A DNA stretch of 64,000 bases from Chondrosia reniformis (Eukaryota > Porifera > Demospongiae > Chondrillida > Chondrillidae), in contig OX359198.1 in assembly GCA_947172415.1 (NCBI GenBank), positions 651,401-715,400 on the forward strand, given 5' to 3'. Of this stretch, positions 31,486-42,900 are shown piece by piece; positions within the stretch are counted from its first letter, which is position 1, and each line of letters begins with the position of its first letter. Under the pieces are notes generated by a model, which ran no database searches, was not told where the DNA came from, and saw only the letters and a list, made by a program, of their open reading frames with translations. The position numbers and the translations under genes are program-made.

Positions 31486-34400
31486 TTAAGATTCATTAGA
31501 AATGGAGAGACTAGGGGTCACTGAACTTGTCATGTGCTCAACCATCTTTCTCTGCTTCTCTATGGCACCAACTAATTCTTCACCAATACCTTTGTGCACC
31601 TCATTAGCAAGCTTGTCCGATGTATCAATTAGAAGCTGAGCAAAGTGTTCCACAGTGGAAATGGTACAATTGGCAATCATGTGATCAATGAATAACTTAT
31701 TGGCTTCTTGGCGAGTTGATTTTTCAATCTTCTCTTTTATGTTAACTTCAATCAATTGGTCTTGATATAAATAGTCGCAAACCCCTTTGATGTCTAAATC
31801 CGCTCCAAGTCTAGTATAGTTGGGCCTCAGAATACTTTCAGTTGTTGCTCTCTTTGCTATTAAATTAAAGGGCAAGGAAGGTGGATCTGCTGTTGGATCC
31901 AACTGGCACAACCAGTTGTATGAAGGTAGCAGATTCTCAAGATATTCCTGTTCCATACGAGTGGAGTGGATCTGACACTCTTCTCTCTTGCAGCAACAAA
32001 GAGGCACCTCAGGTAAGGAACTCGCTTCATGGCTACCAGGTTGACGATTGGCAAATGCACAGAGACATGTGATCACCCTGCCTAGTGGATAGCAGTGACC
32101 CTTCTCATATCCTTTCAACAGAAGTGAGGTCAACTTGGAATCATGTTGTACAATATTGACATCCAGGCTAACATTGCAAAGGGCACGCTTCCTCATTTCA
32201 AAGACCTTCTTCATTATGTAGGAGCTGTATTCCACACAAAACTCCAAGCTCTCCCCACTGACCAAGATCAGGAGAGACTTAGTGGACTGGAACTGAATGT
32301 AGACATCAGTGCTGCCAAATGATGAACTCCAGTGAAGTCCATCCTTCCAAACTGTACATTTGGCATTTTGATCATCATCTTTTCCTGGTATGAGCTTCCT
32401 AAAGCCGAGTGCTAAACTCAGTAGGAGAATGGAACTGAATCGTGCGGTAAGAAGAGCGTTGTCTTTTGGACAGACTTGACAGGCAAACCATTTCAAATTC
32501 TGTTGCTCAAGCAATTTACTAATTTCATCTGGCATAGAAACTCTCACTTTTGATGGAAAGAAAAGAAGAGTCTCGTTTTCCCTATATTCGGATTGTGGAA
32601 TATCTAAAATAGTGCGATCTACCTCATGGCAGTACTCCATTGAAATGAGCAAGGATTTGAGCATATCAAAATCAAACGGAAGTTTCCTAAATAGAGAGGG
32701 CAGTTTAGAAATTGGCATTAGTCCATTCTTATCTATGACATTACCTTCATACTGAGAGTGTTCTGCAGTGGCAAACAGTGGACCATGGACCTTCTCTAGA
32801 ATGCTAGGAGCATCCAGGACCAGCCAACCATCTAGCACATCCACCTTGTTAGGTAGGTATATGGCCAATCCAAAGGCAGCAAGATTCTGACACAGGAAAG
32901 TCAGAAACTCTCTTTCAAGCAACAAAGGATGAGCAGTGATGAGATTTTTAATATCTTTGATCTGAATAACTGCTTCTTTGAAGTTTGATTTTTCCAAGAA
33001 TGAAAGAAATGTGTAGCAAGATGATAAACATTTAAATGTAAAATAGTCGGTCGATATGTGGCTTTCTCTTGAAAGTACTGATTTTAAATTTGCAACCAAA
33101 TCACCAAATTCATCTGAGTATTTCAAAGTGGCATCAAGTGAGAATGTGGACTGTAACTCAAAGGTATCATCATACCTTCCTATCAGGTCACTACAAGAGG
33201 TTAGGACACCTTCAGCTTCCTCTTCAGCAACCATGTCACAGTGAGTGCCTACTAAGATAACTGGGAACTTATGAAACATTTGACTGTTGGCTCTAATGTT
33301 CTCTAGCCAAGTACTGATTTCAGAGTGAGTTTCTACTAGAGATTTGTTGAGTCGGATGACTAGAAGGACAACTGGAGGAGATAACTTAGAATAAGAAATG
33401 CTTTCTAGGAAGGCCAAATGGGATACGTAATATTCAGAGTGGCCAGCAAAATCAAAAAAGTTGATAGTTCTGTCACCACACTTGAGTAAAGATATTTCTA
33501 TGCCAGCAGTGCGGTCATACACATCTGTATTTTTAATCTTAAACCACTTAGCGATTTGGATGAAATCAGTACTTCTTTGAAGGGCTTTGATAAGAGTGGT
33601 TTTCCCATTTTCTTTTTGCCCAACAACAAGAACAGTACCATGAGGTGTTATGGGTACTTTGTACATGAAAGCATGATTAACAACTTTAAGAGCATAAGAT
33701 GAAAGAAGTGGAGGTCCAATAACTGTTACAAGTATTGCAAGTACACTTATGGTAGCAGCTAAGGTGATCACATCGAAAGCAATATTTGACTTGATATATA
33801 TTGGTTGACCACTCTTCTTGAGAAGATCATTACATTTCTCATGTTGAAATTCACCCAGCGGCTTAATTTTTCCATACATTTTTGGATATTTGTCAGATGG
33901 AGAAGTGAATGGAAACACACCAGCTAACAAGAGAGTTGCAACTAATCGCTCATACCCCATAAATGCTGCAATATACAGTGTCATCTCTCTCTTGACTAAC
34001 AAATCGGTACACTTTTCAACACTATCGAAATTCTCTTGTTTTATATGATCAACGACAGCATCAACATTGCCCAACACACATTGCCTATGAATCTCATCAA
34101 ATTCTATGACACTATACTCACCACCTTCAATGACAAATGCCATGTCAAAAGGACGATGATCGCATACCCTTTTATTCAGATTAGCACCTCTCTTAACTAG
34201 CTCTTTGATTATCTCGAATTTGGCAAAGCCTACAGCATAGTGTAGAGCTGTTGGACCAGTTTCCCCGCTAGTGTAGTCCACATCACCTCCACTCAGAGCC
34301 GCTGCTATGACTAGTGCTGCACCAACATCCATCTGGAGGGCTTCATCAGTAAGGTCGTCTGTCATGTCAGTGAGAGTTTGATACGGAGTGTCTTTCCATT

Positions 34401-34617
34401 GTTCCCATCCCTTTCCGAGCTCTTCTAACCTTCTGGGCTTGTCCGTTTCAAAGGCTGAAACTGCTTTACTAGCAAATCCCCAAGGAACGAGCCATTTATC
34501 AGTTGAAGTTGGACCAATGGTACTGGTGCGTTTAAAAATTCGGTCGGGCTTGTATTTAGCAAAATTTGTAGCTTTCTTAGTCTCTAATATTAATGTCAAC
34601 TGACGAGCCATAATCAA
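31486..34617 (-). CDS. Ankyrin repeat-TM-Roc/COR GTPase (ROCO-like), copy 2, intronless
   Basis: A single 1043-aa frame. Ankyrin repeats are at about aa 100-235 (TGPTALHYAVGFAKFEIIK, TLYIAAFMGYERLVATLLLA). A hydrophobic segment at about aa 283-310 (VITLAATISVLAILVTVIG) looks like a TM helix. The Roc GTPase starts with the P-loop GQKENGKT (333-340), switch I RTAGIE, G3 DFAGH (389-393) and G4 GTHCD (457-461). A COR-like region follows (LAAFGLAIYLPNKVDVLDGW), then a Cys-rich patch (PLCCCKREECQIHS) and a helical C-terminus. No kinase domain. ROCO proteins act as GTP-dependent dimer switches; the role here is unknown. It is intronless in an intron-rich neighbourhood, and its paralogue is at 39914-43018. 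Confidence 0.85.
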   Translation of the reverse strand: MIMARQLTLILETKKATNFAKYKPDRIFKRTSTIGPTSTDKWLVPWGFASKAVSAFETDKPRRLEELGKGWEQWKDTPYQTLTDMTDDLTDEALQMDVGAALVIAAALSGGDVDYTSGETGPTALHYAVGFAKFEIIKELVKRGANLNKRVCDHRPFDMAFVIEGGEYSVIEFDEIHRQCVLGNVDAVVDHIKQENFDSVEKCTDLLVKREMTLYIAAFMGYERLVATLLLAGVFPFTSPSDKYPKMYGKIKPLGEFQHEKCNDLLKKSGQPIYIKSNIAFDVITLAATISVLAILVTVIGPPLLSSYALKVVNHAFMYKVPITPHGTVLVVGQKENGKTTLIKALQRSTDFIQIAKWFKIKNTDVYDRTAGIEISLLKCGDRTINFFDFAGHSEYYVSHLAFLESISYSKLSPPVVLLVIRLNKSLVETHSEISTWLENIRANSQMFHKFPVILVGTHCDMVAEEEAEGVLTSCSDLIGRYDDTFELQSTFSLDATLKYSDEFGDLVANLKSVLSRESHISTDYFTFKCLSSCYTFLSFLEKSNFKEAVIQIKDIKNLITAHPLLLEREFLTFLCQNLAAFGLAIYLPNKVDVLDGWLVLDAPSILEKVHGPLFATAEHSQYEGNVIDKNGLMPISKLPSLFRKLPFDFDMLKSLLISMEYCHEVDRTILDIPQSEYRENETLLFFPSKVRVSMPDEISKLLEQQNLKWFACQVCPKDNALLTARFSSILLLSLALGFRKLIPGKDDDQNAKCTVWKDGLHWSSSFGSTDVYIQFQSTKSLLILVSGESLEFCVEYSSYIMKKVFEMRKRALCNVSLDVNIVQHDSKLTSLLLKGYEKGHCYPLGRVITCLCAFANRQPGSHEASSLPEVPLCCCKREECQIHSTRMEQEYLENLLPSYNWLCQLDPTADPPSLPFNLIAKRATTESILRPNYTRLGADLDIKGVCDYLYQDQLIEVNIKEKIEKSTRQEANKLFIDHMIANCTISTVEHFAQLLIDTSDKLANEVHKGIGEELVGAIEKQRKMVEHMTSSVTPSLSISNES

Positions 34618-34908
34618 GATTACTATGAATTAGAACAGCTTCGTTTACTTCGCTCAAACACCTATAGATATAGCTTGTTACGTAGTATATACTGAACTGG
34701 TTCTCTAGACGACCTATAGCTGCGAACGTTATGCGTTGGGTGCGTACAGACCAGTAGAGTTATTCCTTGCCGATCGGTAATGTGCACTGGTTAATTGCTA
34801 TCTTGATTAAAAAAATTGGTTTCGGAACTGGTGATACTATCTGAGAAGACTTTCCTACAGTTGTGCCATTTAGAGGACCTGGAGGTCTATAGCTCAACCA
34901 TAGATACT
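34618..34908 (-). promoter_or_regulatory. 5' flank of ankyrin-Roc copy 2
   Basis: It resembles the 5' flank of the paralogue at 43019-43310 (shared GGTTCTCTAGACGA, TACTATCTGAGAAGA, TTTCCTAC). Both genes were therefore duplicated with their promoters. The similarity stops where the TIR element at 34909 is inserted. Confidence 0.6.
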
Positions 34909-34976
34909 CTATACTCCGTAACTGGAAACTCGGAACGATAACGCGTGACCACGTTTGTTAATATTCCGGTTTTAAA

Positions 34977-35273
34977 ATGTCCGCCGTTCCGATTAAAATG
35001 GAGATTGAGCATGCCTCTTTCACCCCACTGGTTCTGTCAGCTACCGGAGGTATGGCCAACCAAGCCACTGTTTTTTACAAACGGCTTGCCTCCTGCCTAG
35101 CCTCGAAGTGGGACCAGCCATACTCCTCGACCATGTCCTGGCTACGCTGTCGGCTCACTTTCTCCTTGCTCCGCTCTGCCATTCAGGGTATCAGAGGTGC
35201 TTGCTCCAGCTGTGGCCATGCCATCAAGGCACCTCCCATTGACCTGGCCATCGCAGAACTCCGCTACATCTAA
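34977..35273 (+). pseudogene. Fragment resembling the C-terminal tail of a LINE-type reverse transcriptase ORF
   Basis: 98 aa with EIEHASFTPLVLSATGGM, ATVFYKRLASCLASKWD, YSSTMSWLRCRLTFSLLRS and AIQGIRGACSSCG. I recognise this as the conserved tail that follows the reverse-transcriptase domain in many invertebrate retroelement ORFs. No polymerase motif lies upstream, so it is a fragment, now just inside the left end of the TIR element. An unrelated short gene is possible. Confidence 0.5.
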
Positions 35274-35483
35274 ACTATTAATAGCTATGTGTCGTATATG
35301 TACCTTGCTCACTCATGTATATTAGCATGACATTTTCGCATGTTTAGGTTTTGTTTTGTTTTGCTTCCTGTACGATGTTTGTATATATATGTGTATTGTT
35401 ATACATAAAAAATTAAAATGGCCGTTATTTCCGGTATCGTTGCGTAGTGATTCGAGGTGTTGCCAGTCGTTTTTGGCTATCAA

Positions 35484-36474
35484 AATGGCTTGTTTTCAGT
35501 TTGAATCATTTGTGACTGTACTCCGTAAGTTGTGTACCAACGATTTTTCAAGCGAAAAGCTCCCTCGTCACTGCAGCATTAGAAGACAGGCAGAAAAGCT
35601 GCTACAGTCACCCAATGTGCTGTAATTGCTACATGCAAGCCTCTATAAGGAACTCTCAGCTTTACTTACGGCTCTGCCTAGTAAATCTAGCTATAGTCCA
35701 TTTCAGATCTCCCTCTGGCCACAATATCATCAGTTTAGACTGCAACAGCTGCCACTTATTTGGAAGACCCATTGTGGGGATGTTGATGCTATCCTGGTTC
35801 AAAAGGCTACATTGGATTACACTGTGTCACTATTAAAGGAGATGTACAGAAAGGACAACGACATTACCACCAGCAGGTATCAGGAGAAGATGGAAAGGAA
35901 GGGAAATATCGACACGATTGAAGAGAATGCCATCCGATATATAGCTGGCTATGTTATCAAGAGGCTGCAGAAGAAATATAATAAGAAAAATTCTGTAAGT
36001 ATCTGCCAGACTTTAGACACCATGGCAGCAAATACAGATGTTGATCAGGATGCATACCAAGAGGAAGACTTTCTAGAGTACACCACTACATGGCTGAGAG
36101 TTGTTGATCGTGGTGGACTCTTTGAAGTGTCGCAAGAGGTGTATGACTTTTTCTTGGAATTAGAAGTTAGCATATATCCAATGTTGAAGAAGAGCCTCTC
36201 ACCAGGTGGTGTTGCCCTTTCAAAGAAAGAAGTCATGTGTATTGTATTGCATGATGAAGATGTCCTCTTCCTTTGGTCAATGCTAAGTGTCGACCTCAAT
36301 GAAGAAGAAGGCAATGTCGTGTTAAGAGATTTGATTGAACTATGGGTAACATTGAGAGGCTATTCAATAGCTTCAAGACTTCTTGAAGAATACAAAGAAG
36401 CAACTAGGGGAGCCACCAAAGGAAAAGCTCCTCTGCGAAAGCAGTTATTCCTGCAAGGCAACAGACAACAGTAA
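35484..36474 (+). pseudogene. Transposase-like ORF of the TIR element with an in-frame stop
   Basis: The frame starts at MACFQFESFVTVLRK and has one TAA at 35623-35625. It then continues in the same frame as ...LYKELSALLTALPSK, IEENAIRYIAGYVIKRLQ, WLRVVDRGGLFEVSQEVYDF, DEDVLFLWSML and LRDLIELWVTLRGYSIASR, ending at 36474 (about 283 aa after the stop). The AIRYIAGYVIKRL and ELWVTLRGYSIAS segments resemble C-terminal parts of a transposon-encoded protein family common in sponges and cnidarians. No DDE triad can be assigned. The stop suggests decay unless it is spliced out. Confidence 0.6.
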
Positions 36475-36547
36475 ATGTAATATAATTATTAATCTGTCAT
36501 TGATACAATTATACAACTCAAATTAATTTCTATACATACAATGTCAT

Positions 36548-36829
36548 TTACAATTGTCCTGCATGTACATGTTGTGTGTGAGTATGGGTGGTTGGAGATG
36601 AGTCAGAGGCTGCTATGAGGTGGTATTTGGTGCAATCATCAACTGTCTCCATCATCCATGATTGCAGAAAATCAGCCTAAAATTTAAATTAACAGCAGCT
36701 ATTATATAGTTGTTTCATGCAAAGCAGTTAAATGCAAGGTAATCCCTATACCTCTGGCTTTCTCCTTTTAGGTAACCTTCCTATTCTCTTGGAACTAGGT
36801 CTCTTCCTTCTTGTTGGACTCATTTTCAT
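36548..36829 (-). CDS. Small basic protein, two exons, inside the TIR element
   Basis: Exon 1 (36829-36752) encodes MKMSPTRRKRPSSKRIGR and continues basic. The donor GTATAG, an acceptor ATTTTAG and exon 2 (36676-36548) give ADFLQSWMMETVDDCTKYH and a His/Thr-rich end. About 68 aa. The arginine/lysine-rich start suggests nucleic-acid binding or nuclear import. It converges with the transposase-like frame, so it may be the element's second gene. No homologue recognised. Confidence 0.35.
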
Positions 36830-37775
36830 ATGTTGTGTAGGCTCATTGTTTTAAAATAAAGGCACTAGTTGTGGTCTAACGCCACCGCATTAACACCAAC
36901 TCGGGGGCAGATTGAAGCTCGTATATCACCGAAAGCGACATTATACTAGTTCCAAATGGCTGCCTATAACATAGAGCCTTCTTCGCGCTGGGGAATAGTG
37001 CAAACCGGACGATTTTCGACTGTAGCATGACCGAGATAGATCGCGCAGAGTGGATGGACTGCAGTTTAAGTGATTTTTTTGGAGAAATCAAGCGATTTTG
37101 GGAGAGACTGGCAGGTAACACTGTCGAGTACACGTAGACAACTAGGACGATTACGTTGATAGAAGGTTTGTAGTGATACAGCATGTAACTTCGTTGCTAT
37201 CTCTGCCATAGAGTAGTGGCTTGGGTGTTTTGCTGTGAGATTAAGTTTGTAAAAGTCATTTAAACGTTCTGTTTTTAACCTAAAATTCACTTTCGTTACA
37301 CGCATTAGTCTATTTAGTGTTGCGCTAGAAGAGTCATGTGGAAAAAAGATGCTCTGTTGTTTCACTGCGAGTGTGAAACGGCAGGTCACCTTTCACCGTT
37401 GTGTAAGTTTATTAACATAGGTGGTCACGTCGGAAGTGACGTAACAATTGTATTCAATATCAATATCAATATCAATATCAATATCATGATTAGAGTGCAC
37501 CACACCAACAGGTGCTAGGACATTACAAAAGTCCAATGTAGTACTAAAAAATGACAATAAATATAAATAATATATATAATATAGTTTGTTCACATCACAG
37601 GCCAAATCTGGCACACCACATTGCACTGATATAGTTTAAAATAGAATAATTGGTGCATGCCATTGATAGAATAAGTGCAGTCTGCTTCTCAAGACAAACG
37701 CGTGCATTGTTATAATACAAAAACTATACATTACTCGAGTTTCCAATCCCGGTTACGGAGTATAGAGTATCTATG
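36830..37775. other. Right part of the TIR element without a supported gene
   Basis: Holds overlapping minus-strand frames (36876-37184, 37066-37389) with no recognisable domain and an (ATCAAT)n hexamer run near 37455-37485. Nothing else supported. Confidence 0.4.
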
Positions 37776-38000
37776 GCTCAACCCTTCAACTGGGAGATTT
37801 TCACTTCCACTTTAGACCCTTTGTACGTTACGTCATTTGACGCAATCAAACTCCTCTGGAGGACAAGCTGACAGTAACCATACTATATACGTAGTATATA
37901 AAATCTATGCGGCAACTGCACGACGAGAGTTTTCGACGACGTAGCAAGGCAGCAAGGAGCGTTTAGCGGTAATGGTGAACTTTTGGGGAGCGTTTAAGTA

Positions 38001-38794
38001 ATGGTGAACTTTTGTGCTGTGGTGGGGTGTGGCAATAGGTCCGATAGAGACGAGGGAACACGCTTCTTTCGCTTACCATCAGTAATAACGCACCAAGGGG
38101 AGAAAACGCACGATCTGAGCAAGAATAGGCGAGATTTGTGGCTCGCGCGGATACAGGGAGGACCTTGGACGGGAGAAGTATCCATACACCCGCGTTTGTT
38201 CTCGGCACTTCGTAACAGGTGAACCCAGTGATCTGTACGACGAAACAAACCCTGACTGGGCCCCCTCACGATATCTTGGTGGAGTACCAGAACCAGCATC
38301 TGCAGCTGAAGAGAGGTACCGAAGGACAGTAGAAAGGTAAGGGAAAAGAAGGAGAATCGAAGCATGTGATACACTATTCTCACTATCAACAATGGTGAGT
38401 TCTTATAGCTAGATATTGCTAGCTATATAGCTATACTGGATTTCATAATATAGCTAGTTTTGAATTGTAGTGAAACAGTATTTGTTGCCTTGGTATGTAT
38501 ATGTAGGGAGAAGATGAAGGAGAATGCAGCAGACCTACAGCAGTAGAATGTCAAACCATGCTGGCACTGAATGACATCTTCAAGCTAGAAAGTACATCTG
38601 ACGAAGTTGAGAGTTTAAAATCTACTTGCGAGGAGCTGAAGCTCAAATGTACTCAGCTAGAAACTGCTGCTGCTGTGTGTTTGAAGCAGAACAAAGAAGC
38701 TAATGACAAACTGAAGACATATGTAATGAATGAAGACGCATTAAAAGATGATGACGAAAAGGTTCGATATTATATACTAAATTTTAAATTTTGA
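38001..38794 (+). pseudogene. Decayed THAP zinc-finger / coiled-coil protein (transposase-type N-terminus)
   Basis: The frame [36 protein letters not shown] is the first half of a C2CH THAP DNA-binding domain. The second half ([20 protein letters not shown] and WAPSRYLGGVP) follows in another frame, so one base is missing near 38180. Exon 2 (from 38507) hits a stop in the expected frame and resumes in another frame as QTMLALNDIFKLEST, a helical segment, then NEDALKDDDEKVRYY. That end resembles the start of the DDE region of THAP-fused transposases. TATATAAAA at 37895 may be its TATA box. The 28-base leader with ATGGTGAACTTTT is duplicated at 37973 and 38001. Two frame breaks make it a pseudogene. 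Confidence 0.65.
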
Positions 38795-38812
38795 GGCTGT
38801 GACCCCTCCTGT

Positions 38813-39050
38813 TCACAAGTGAAACCACAGCCGAGATTTAGCCTGATCCCGTGTATTTTTCTCCACTTCCACAGCCTGCAGACTTGTCACAGAAATATCT
38901 GTGCTGACAGCCATCTGCAATAATTCATTAAAACCTAAGCTAAGGTTATCTGGCTCCATAGGTAACTCAGGAGCAAGAGATGCAGGAACATATGCATCAC
39001 AGTAACCAGGAGTAACAGCAAGTACTGCTGGCTTAGCTACCTCTTGGGAA
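38813..39050 (-). pseudogene. YqaJ-type exonuclease-like fragment
   Basis: The minus strand, after an acceptor-like ATATAG, gives EVAKPAVLAVTPGYCDAY, PELPMEPDNLS, then SVTSLQAVEVEKNTRDQAKS and RLWFHL with a stop. The T(R/x)xQ...LWF pattern is typical of the segment just before the RAGRITAS motif in transposon-borne YqaJ-like recombinases of sponges and cnidarians. The conserved nuclease part is missing, so this is a truncated relic abutting the THAP relic. Confidence 0.4.
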
Positions 39051-39913
39051 CTATATATATATATGTCATATGCTATACAAAACTATATGGTAATAAAGTG
39101 GGTGTCACCTCATGCTCATGTACCAGAGTTACAGACCATATACAGCTAAAACTATAAGTTGCTAATGGTCACTCCTATAGGTATATACTTGCATTGCAAG
39201 CAGGGGGTGGATATATATGACATAAAGTTGCATATTACTCCCAGATCTATATAGCACCTATTAAGCATATACAGTCCGTGGGTGGATTAGTTGTATTGGA
39301 GATCATGGCATGTGAAACATTAGAAGAAAGTGAGCTTGTGCAAAACCATGCATGCACATGCTATATATCAATTGTATAATTATAACTGTCAGTGAGTATT
39401 ATTTCAGACAAATTTAAACCTCCAATAGATCTAGAGACTATAGCTATAGCTTATATTAACTGGACTACATGTATTCCAGGCACTAGCTGTCGTTAATATA
39501 TAGTTCTGTTGCCTGCTTGCATTTTAGAATTGCTGGTTACGATCATGATTGTCTATGTGTGTGTGTTATGAGATTTTAAAGACTTAGAGAAACACATGCA
39601 GTCTCTTAAACTCCTATCTTTTCCATCTCCCTTGATTTGCAGGTTCATTCTTGTCATGATGAACATAGACGTAGTAATTATTTAAATGAACAATCAAATT
39701 TAATATATACTTTTACATCTGTTAAATGATAAGATACAATGCTAGTTACAATGGATTAATGTTCTAATTCATAACGTACCACAATAGTAATCTATATCAC
39801 AGACACAAAAGTCAAAAGGTTTGAATAATATAAGTCTATAGTGTTTAATTAGTTCCATTAACTTGAGAATTGGTCAGTTCTTTGCTAGTTCACACTCCAA
39901 GAAACTGTAAAGC
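39051..39913. other. Non-coding interval downstream of ankyrin-Roc copy 3
   Basis: A/T-rich. From about 39600 it carries the third copy of the duplicated segment (GATTTGCAGGTTCATTCTTG, then TTATTTAAATGAACAATCAA) that ends with the 3' flank of the ankyrin-Roc gene. No gene seen. Confidence 0.5.
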
Positions 39914-42900
39914 TTAAAATTCATTAGAAATGGAGAGACTAGGGGTCGCTGAACTTGTCGTGTGCTCAACCATCTTTCTCTGCTTCTCTATGGCACCAAT
40001 TAATTCTTCACCAATACCTTTGTGCACCTCATTAGCAAGCTTGTCCGATGTATCAATTAGAAGCTGAGCAAAGTGTTCCACAGTGGAAATGGTACAATTG
40101 GCAATCATGTGATCAATGAATAACTTATTGGCATCTTGGCGAGTTGATTTTTCAATCTTCTCTTTCAAATTATCGCCAATGAAACTAATTTCATATAAAT
40201 AGTCGCAAACCCCTTTGATGTCTAAATCCGCTCCAAGTCTAGTATAGTTGGGCCTCAGAATACTTTCAGCTGTTGCTCTCTTTGCTATTAAATTAAAGGG
40301 CAAGGAAGGTGGATCAGCTGTTGGATCCAACTGGCACAACCAGTTGTATGAAGGAAGCAGATTCTCAAGATATTCCTGTTCCATACGAGTGGAGTGGATC
40401 TGACACTCCTCTCTCTTGCAGCAACAGAGAGGTACCTCAGGTAAGGAACTCGCTTCATGGCTACCAGGTTGACGATTGGCAAATGCACAGAGACATGTGA
40501 TCACCCTGCCTAGAGGATAGCAGTGACCCTTCTCATATCCTTTCAACAGAAGTGAGGTCAACTTGGAATCATGTTGTACAATATTGACATCCAGGCTAAC
40601 ATTGCAAAGGGCACGCTCCTTCACTTCAAAGACCTTCTTCATTATGTAGGAGCTGTATTCCACACAAAACTCCAAGCTCTCCCCACTGACCAAGATCAGG
40701 AGAGACTTAGTGGACTGGAACTGAATGTAGACATCAGTGCTGCCAAATGATGAACTCCAGTGAAGTCCATCCTTCCAAACTGTACATTTGGCATTTTGAT
40801 CATCATCTTTTCCTGGTATGAGCTTCCTAAAGCCGAGTGCTAAACCCAGTAGGAGAATGGAACTGAATCGAGTGGTAAGAAGAGCGTTGTCTTTTGGACA
40901 GACTTGGCAGGCAAACGATTTCACCTTTTTCAATTTGCTGAATTTAAGAGGCATAGAAACACTCACTTTTGATGGAAAGAAGAGAAGAATCTCATTTTGT
41001 CGACATTCAGATGGCGAAATTTCCATTACAGTCTGATTTACCTCGTGGCAGTACTCCATTGAAATGAGCAAGGATTTGAGCATATCAAAATCAAACGGTA
41101 GTTTTTTGAACAAGGTGTGCAGTTTGGAAACTGGAATAATGCCATTCTTTTGAAAAACATTGCCTTCATACTGAGAGTGTTCTGCAGTGGCAAACAGTGG
41201 ACCATGGACCTTCTCTAGAATGCTAGGAGCATCCAGGACCAGCCAACCATCTAGCACATCCACCTTGTTAGGTAGGTATATGGCCAATCCAAAGGCAGCA
41301 AGATTCTGACACAGGAAGGTCAGAAACTTTCCTTCAGACAACAAAGGATGAGCAAAAGAAGTTTTAATACCTCTAAGCTGAATAGCAGCTGCAGCTTCTC
41401 TGATTCCAAAGTACTGAAAAAATGTGTAGCAAGATGATAAACATTTAAATGTAAAATAGTCGGTCGACATGTGGCTTTCTCTTGAAAGTACTGACTTAAC
41501 TTCTTTAACTAGATTACCAAATTCATCTGAGTATTTCAAGGTGGCATCAAGTGAGAGTGTGGATTGCAACTCAAAGGTATCATCATACCTTCCTATTAGG
41601 TCACTACAAGAGGTTAGGACACCTTTAGCTTCCTCTTTAGTGACCATGTCACGGTGAGTGCCTACTAAGATAACTGGGAACTTATGAAACACCTGAATGT
41701 TAGCCCTAATGTTGTTTAGCCAAGTACTGATTTCAGTGTGAGTTTCTACTAGAGATTTGTTGAGTCGGATGACTAGAAGAAAAATTGGGAATGATAACTT
41801 AGTAGCAGAAATGCTTTCTAGGAAGGCCAAATGGGATACATAATATTCAGAGTGGCCAGCAAAATCAAAAAAGTTGATAGTTCTGTCACCACACTTCAGT
41901 ACAGACATTTCTATGCCAGCAGTGCGGTTATAATTTTGGTTTTCCTTTTGATTATACAGCTTACTTAGTTGAATCCGGTCTCTACTTCTCTGTAGGGCTT
42001 TGATAAGACTGGTCTTACCATTCTTCTTTTGACCAATAATAAGAACATTTCCTCTCGGTGTAATTGGCAATTTGTACCCATATTTTGTGAGTTTGGATTT
42101 TGCTACAGGCCCAACAGATACATACACTGGAACATCAGCTAGTGTGAGTTGCATAGTAGTTTCTGCAATCATTGAAATTAAAGCTGTAGGGGGCCCCTTG
42201 GATCCAGTTACTTGATGAAAAGTCTTCTGGAGAAGATCGTTACATTTTTTGTGTTTAAAGCCTCCCTTAATTGCTCCATTAATATTTGGACATTCACCAG
42301 CTGGGGAATTTAATGGAAACACACCAGCTAACAAGAGAGTCTTAACCAATTGCTCATACCCCATAAATGCTGCAATATACAGTGTCATCTCTCTCTTGAC
42401 TAACAAGTCGGTAGACTTGGCCACATTATCATTATCCTTAATTAACTCTTGCTTTATATGATCAACGACAGCATCAACATTGCCCAACACACATTGCCTA
42501 TGAATCTCATCTAATTCTATGCCACTATACTCACCACCTTCAATGACAAATGCCATGTCAAAAGGACGATGATCGCATACCCTTTTATTTAAATTAGCAC
42601 CTCTCTTAACTAGCTCTTTGATTATCTCGAATTTGGCAAAGCCTACAGCATAGTGTAGAGCTGTTGGACCAGTTTCCCCGCTAATGTAGTCCACATCACC
42701 TCCACTCAGAGCCGCTGCTATGACTAGTGCTGCACCAACATCCATCTGGAGGGCTTCATCAGTAAGGTCGTCGATCATGTCAGTGAGAGTTTGATACGGA
42801 GTGTCTTTCCATTGTTCCCATCCCTTTCCGAGTTCTTCTAACCTTCTTAGCTTTTCCACAGCAAATTTGGAAGCTGCTTTACTTGCAAAGTCCCAGGGAA

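Larger units (their letters stand above)
34909..37775 (+). mobile_element. 2.87-kb TIR DNA transposon with 7-bp target-site duplication
   Basis: The left end CATAGATACTCTATACTCCG and the right end (its exact reverse complement ending ...GAGTATCTATG at 37775) form terminal inverted repeats of at least 24 bp, resuming after a short gap with GGAAACTCG. The flanks are GCTCAAC at 34902-34908 and at 37776-37782, a 7-bp duplication, possibly 8 bp with one mismatch. Inside are a plus-strand open frame with one stop (35484-36474), a small minus-strand two-exon gene (36548-36829) and a retroelement-like 98-aa frame (34977-35273). The superfamily is unresolved; duplication size would allow hAT- or P-like. 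Confidence 0.8.

Noticed and set aside
31860..32072. Short frames on both strands inside the ankyrin-Roc genes (also at 40288-40500)
   Set aside because: Shadows of the conserved coding sequence in other frames; they appear in both paralogues only because the genes are near identical.
36876..37389. Minus-strand open frames in the right half of the TIR element
   Set aside because: No domain, no splice support and no codon pattern that stands out; left unannotated.
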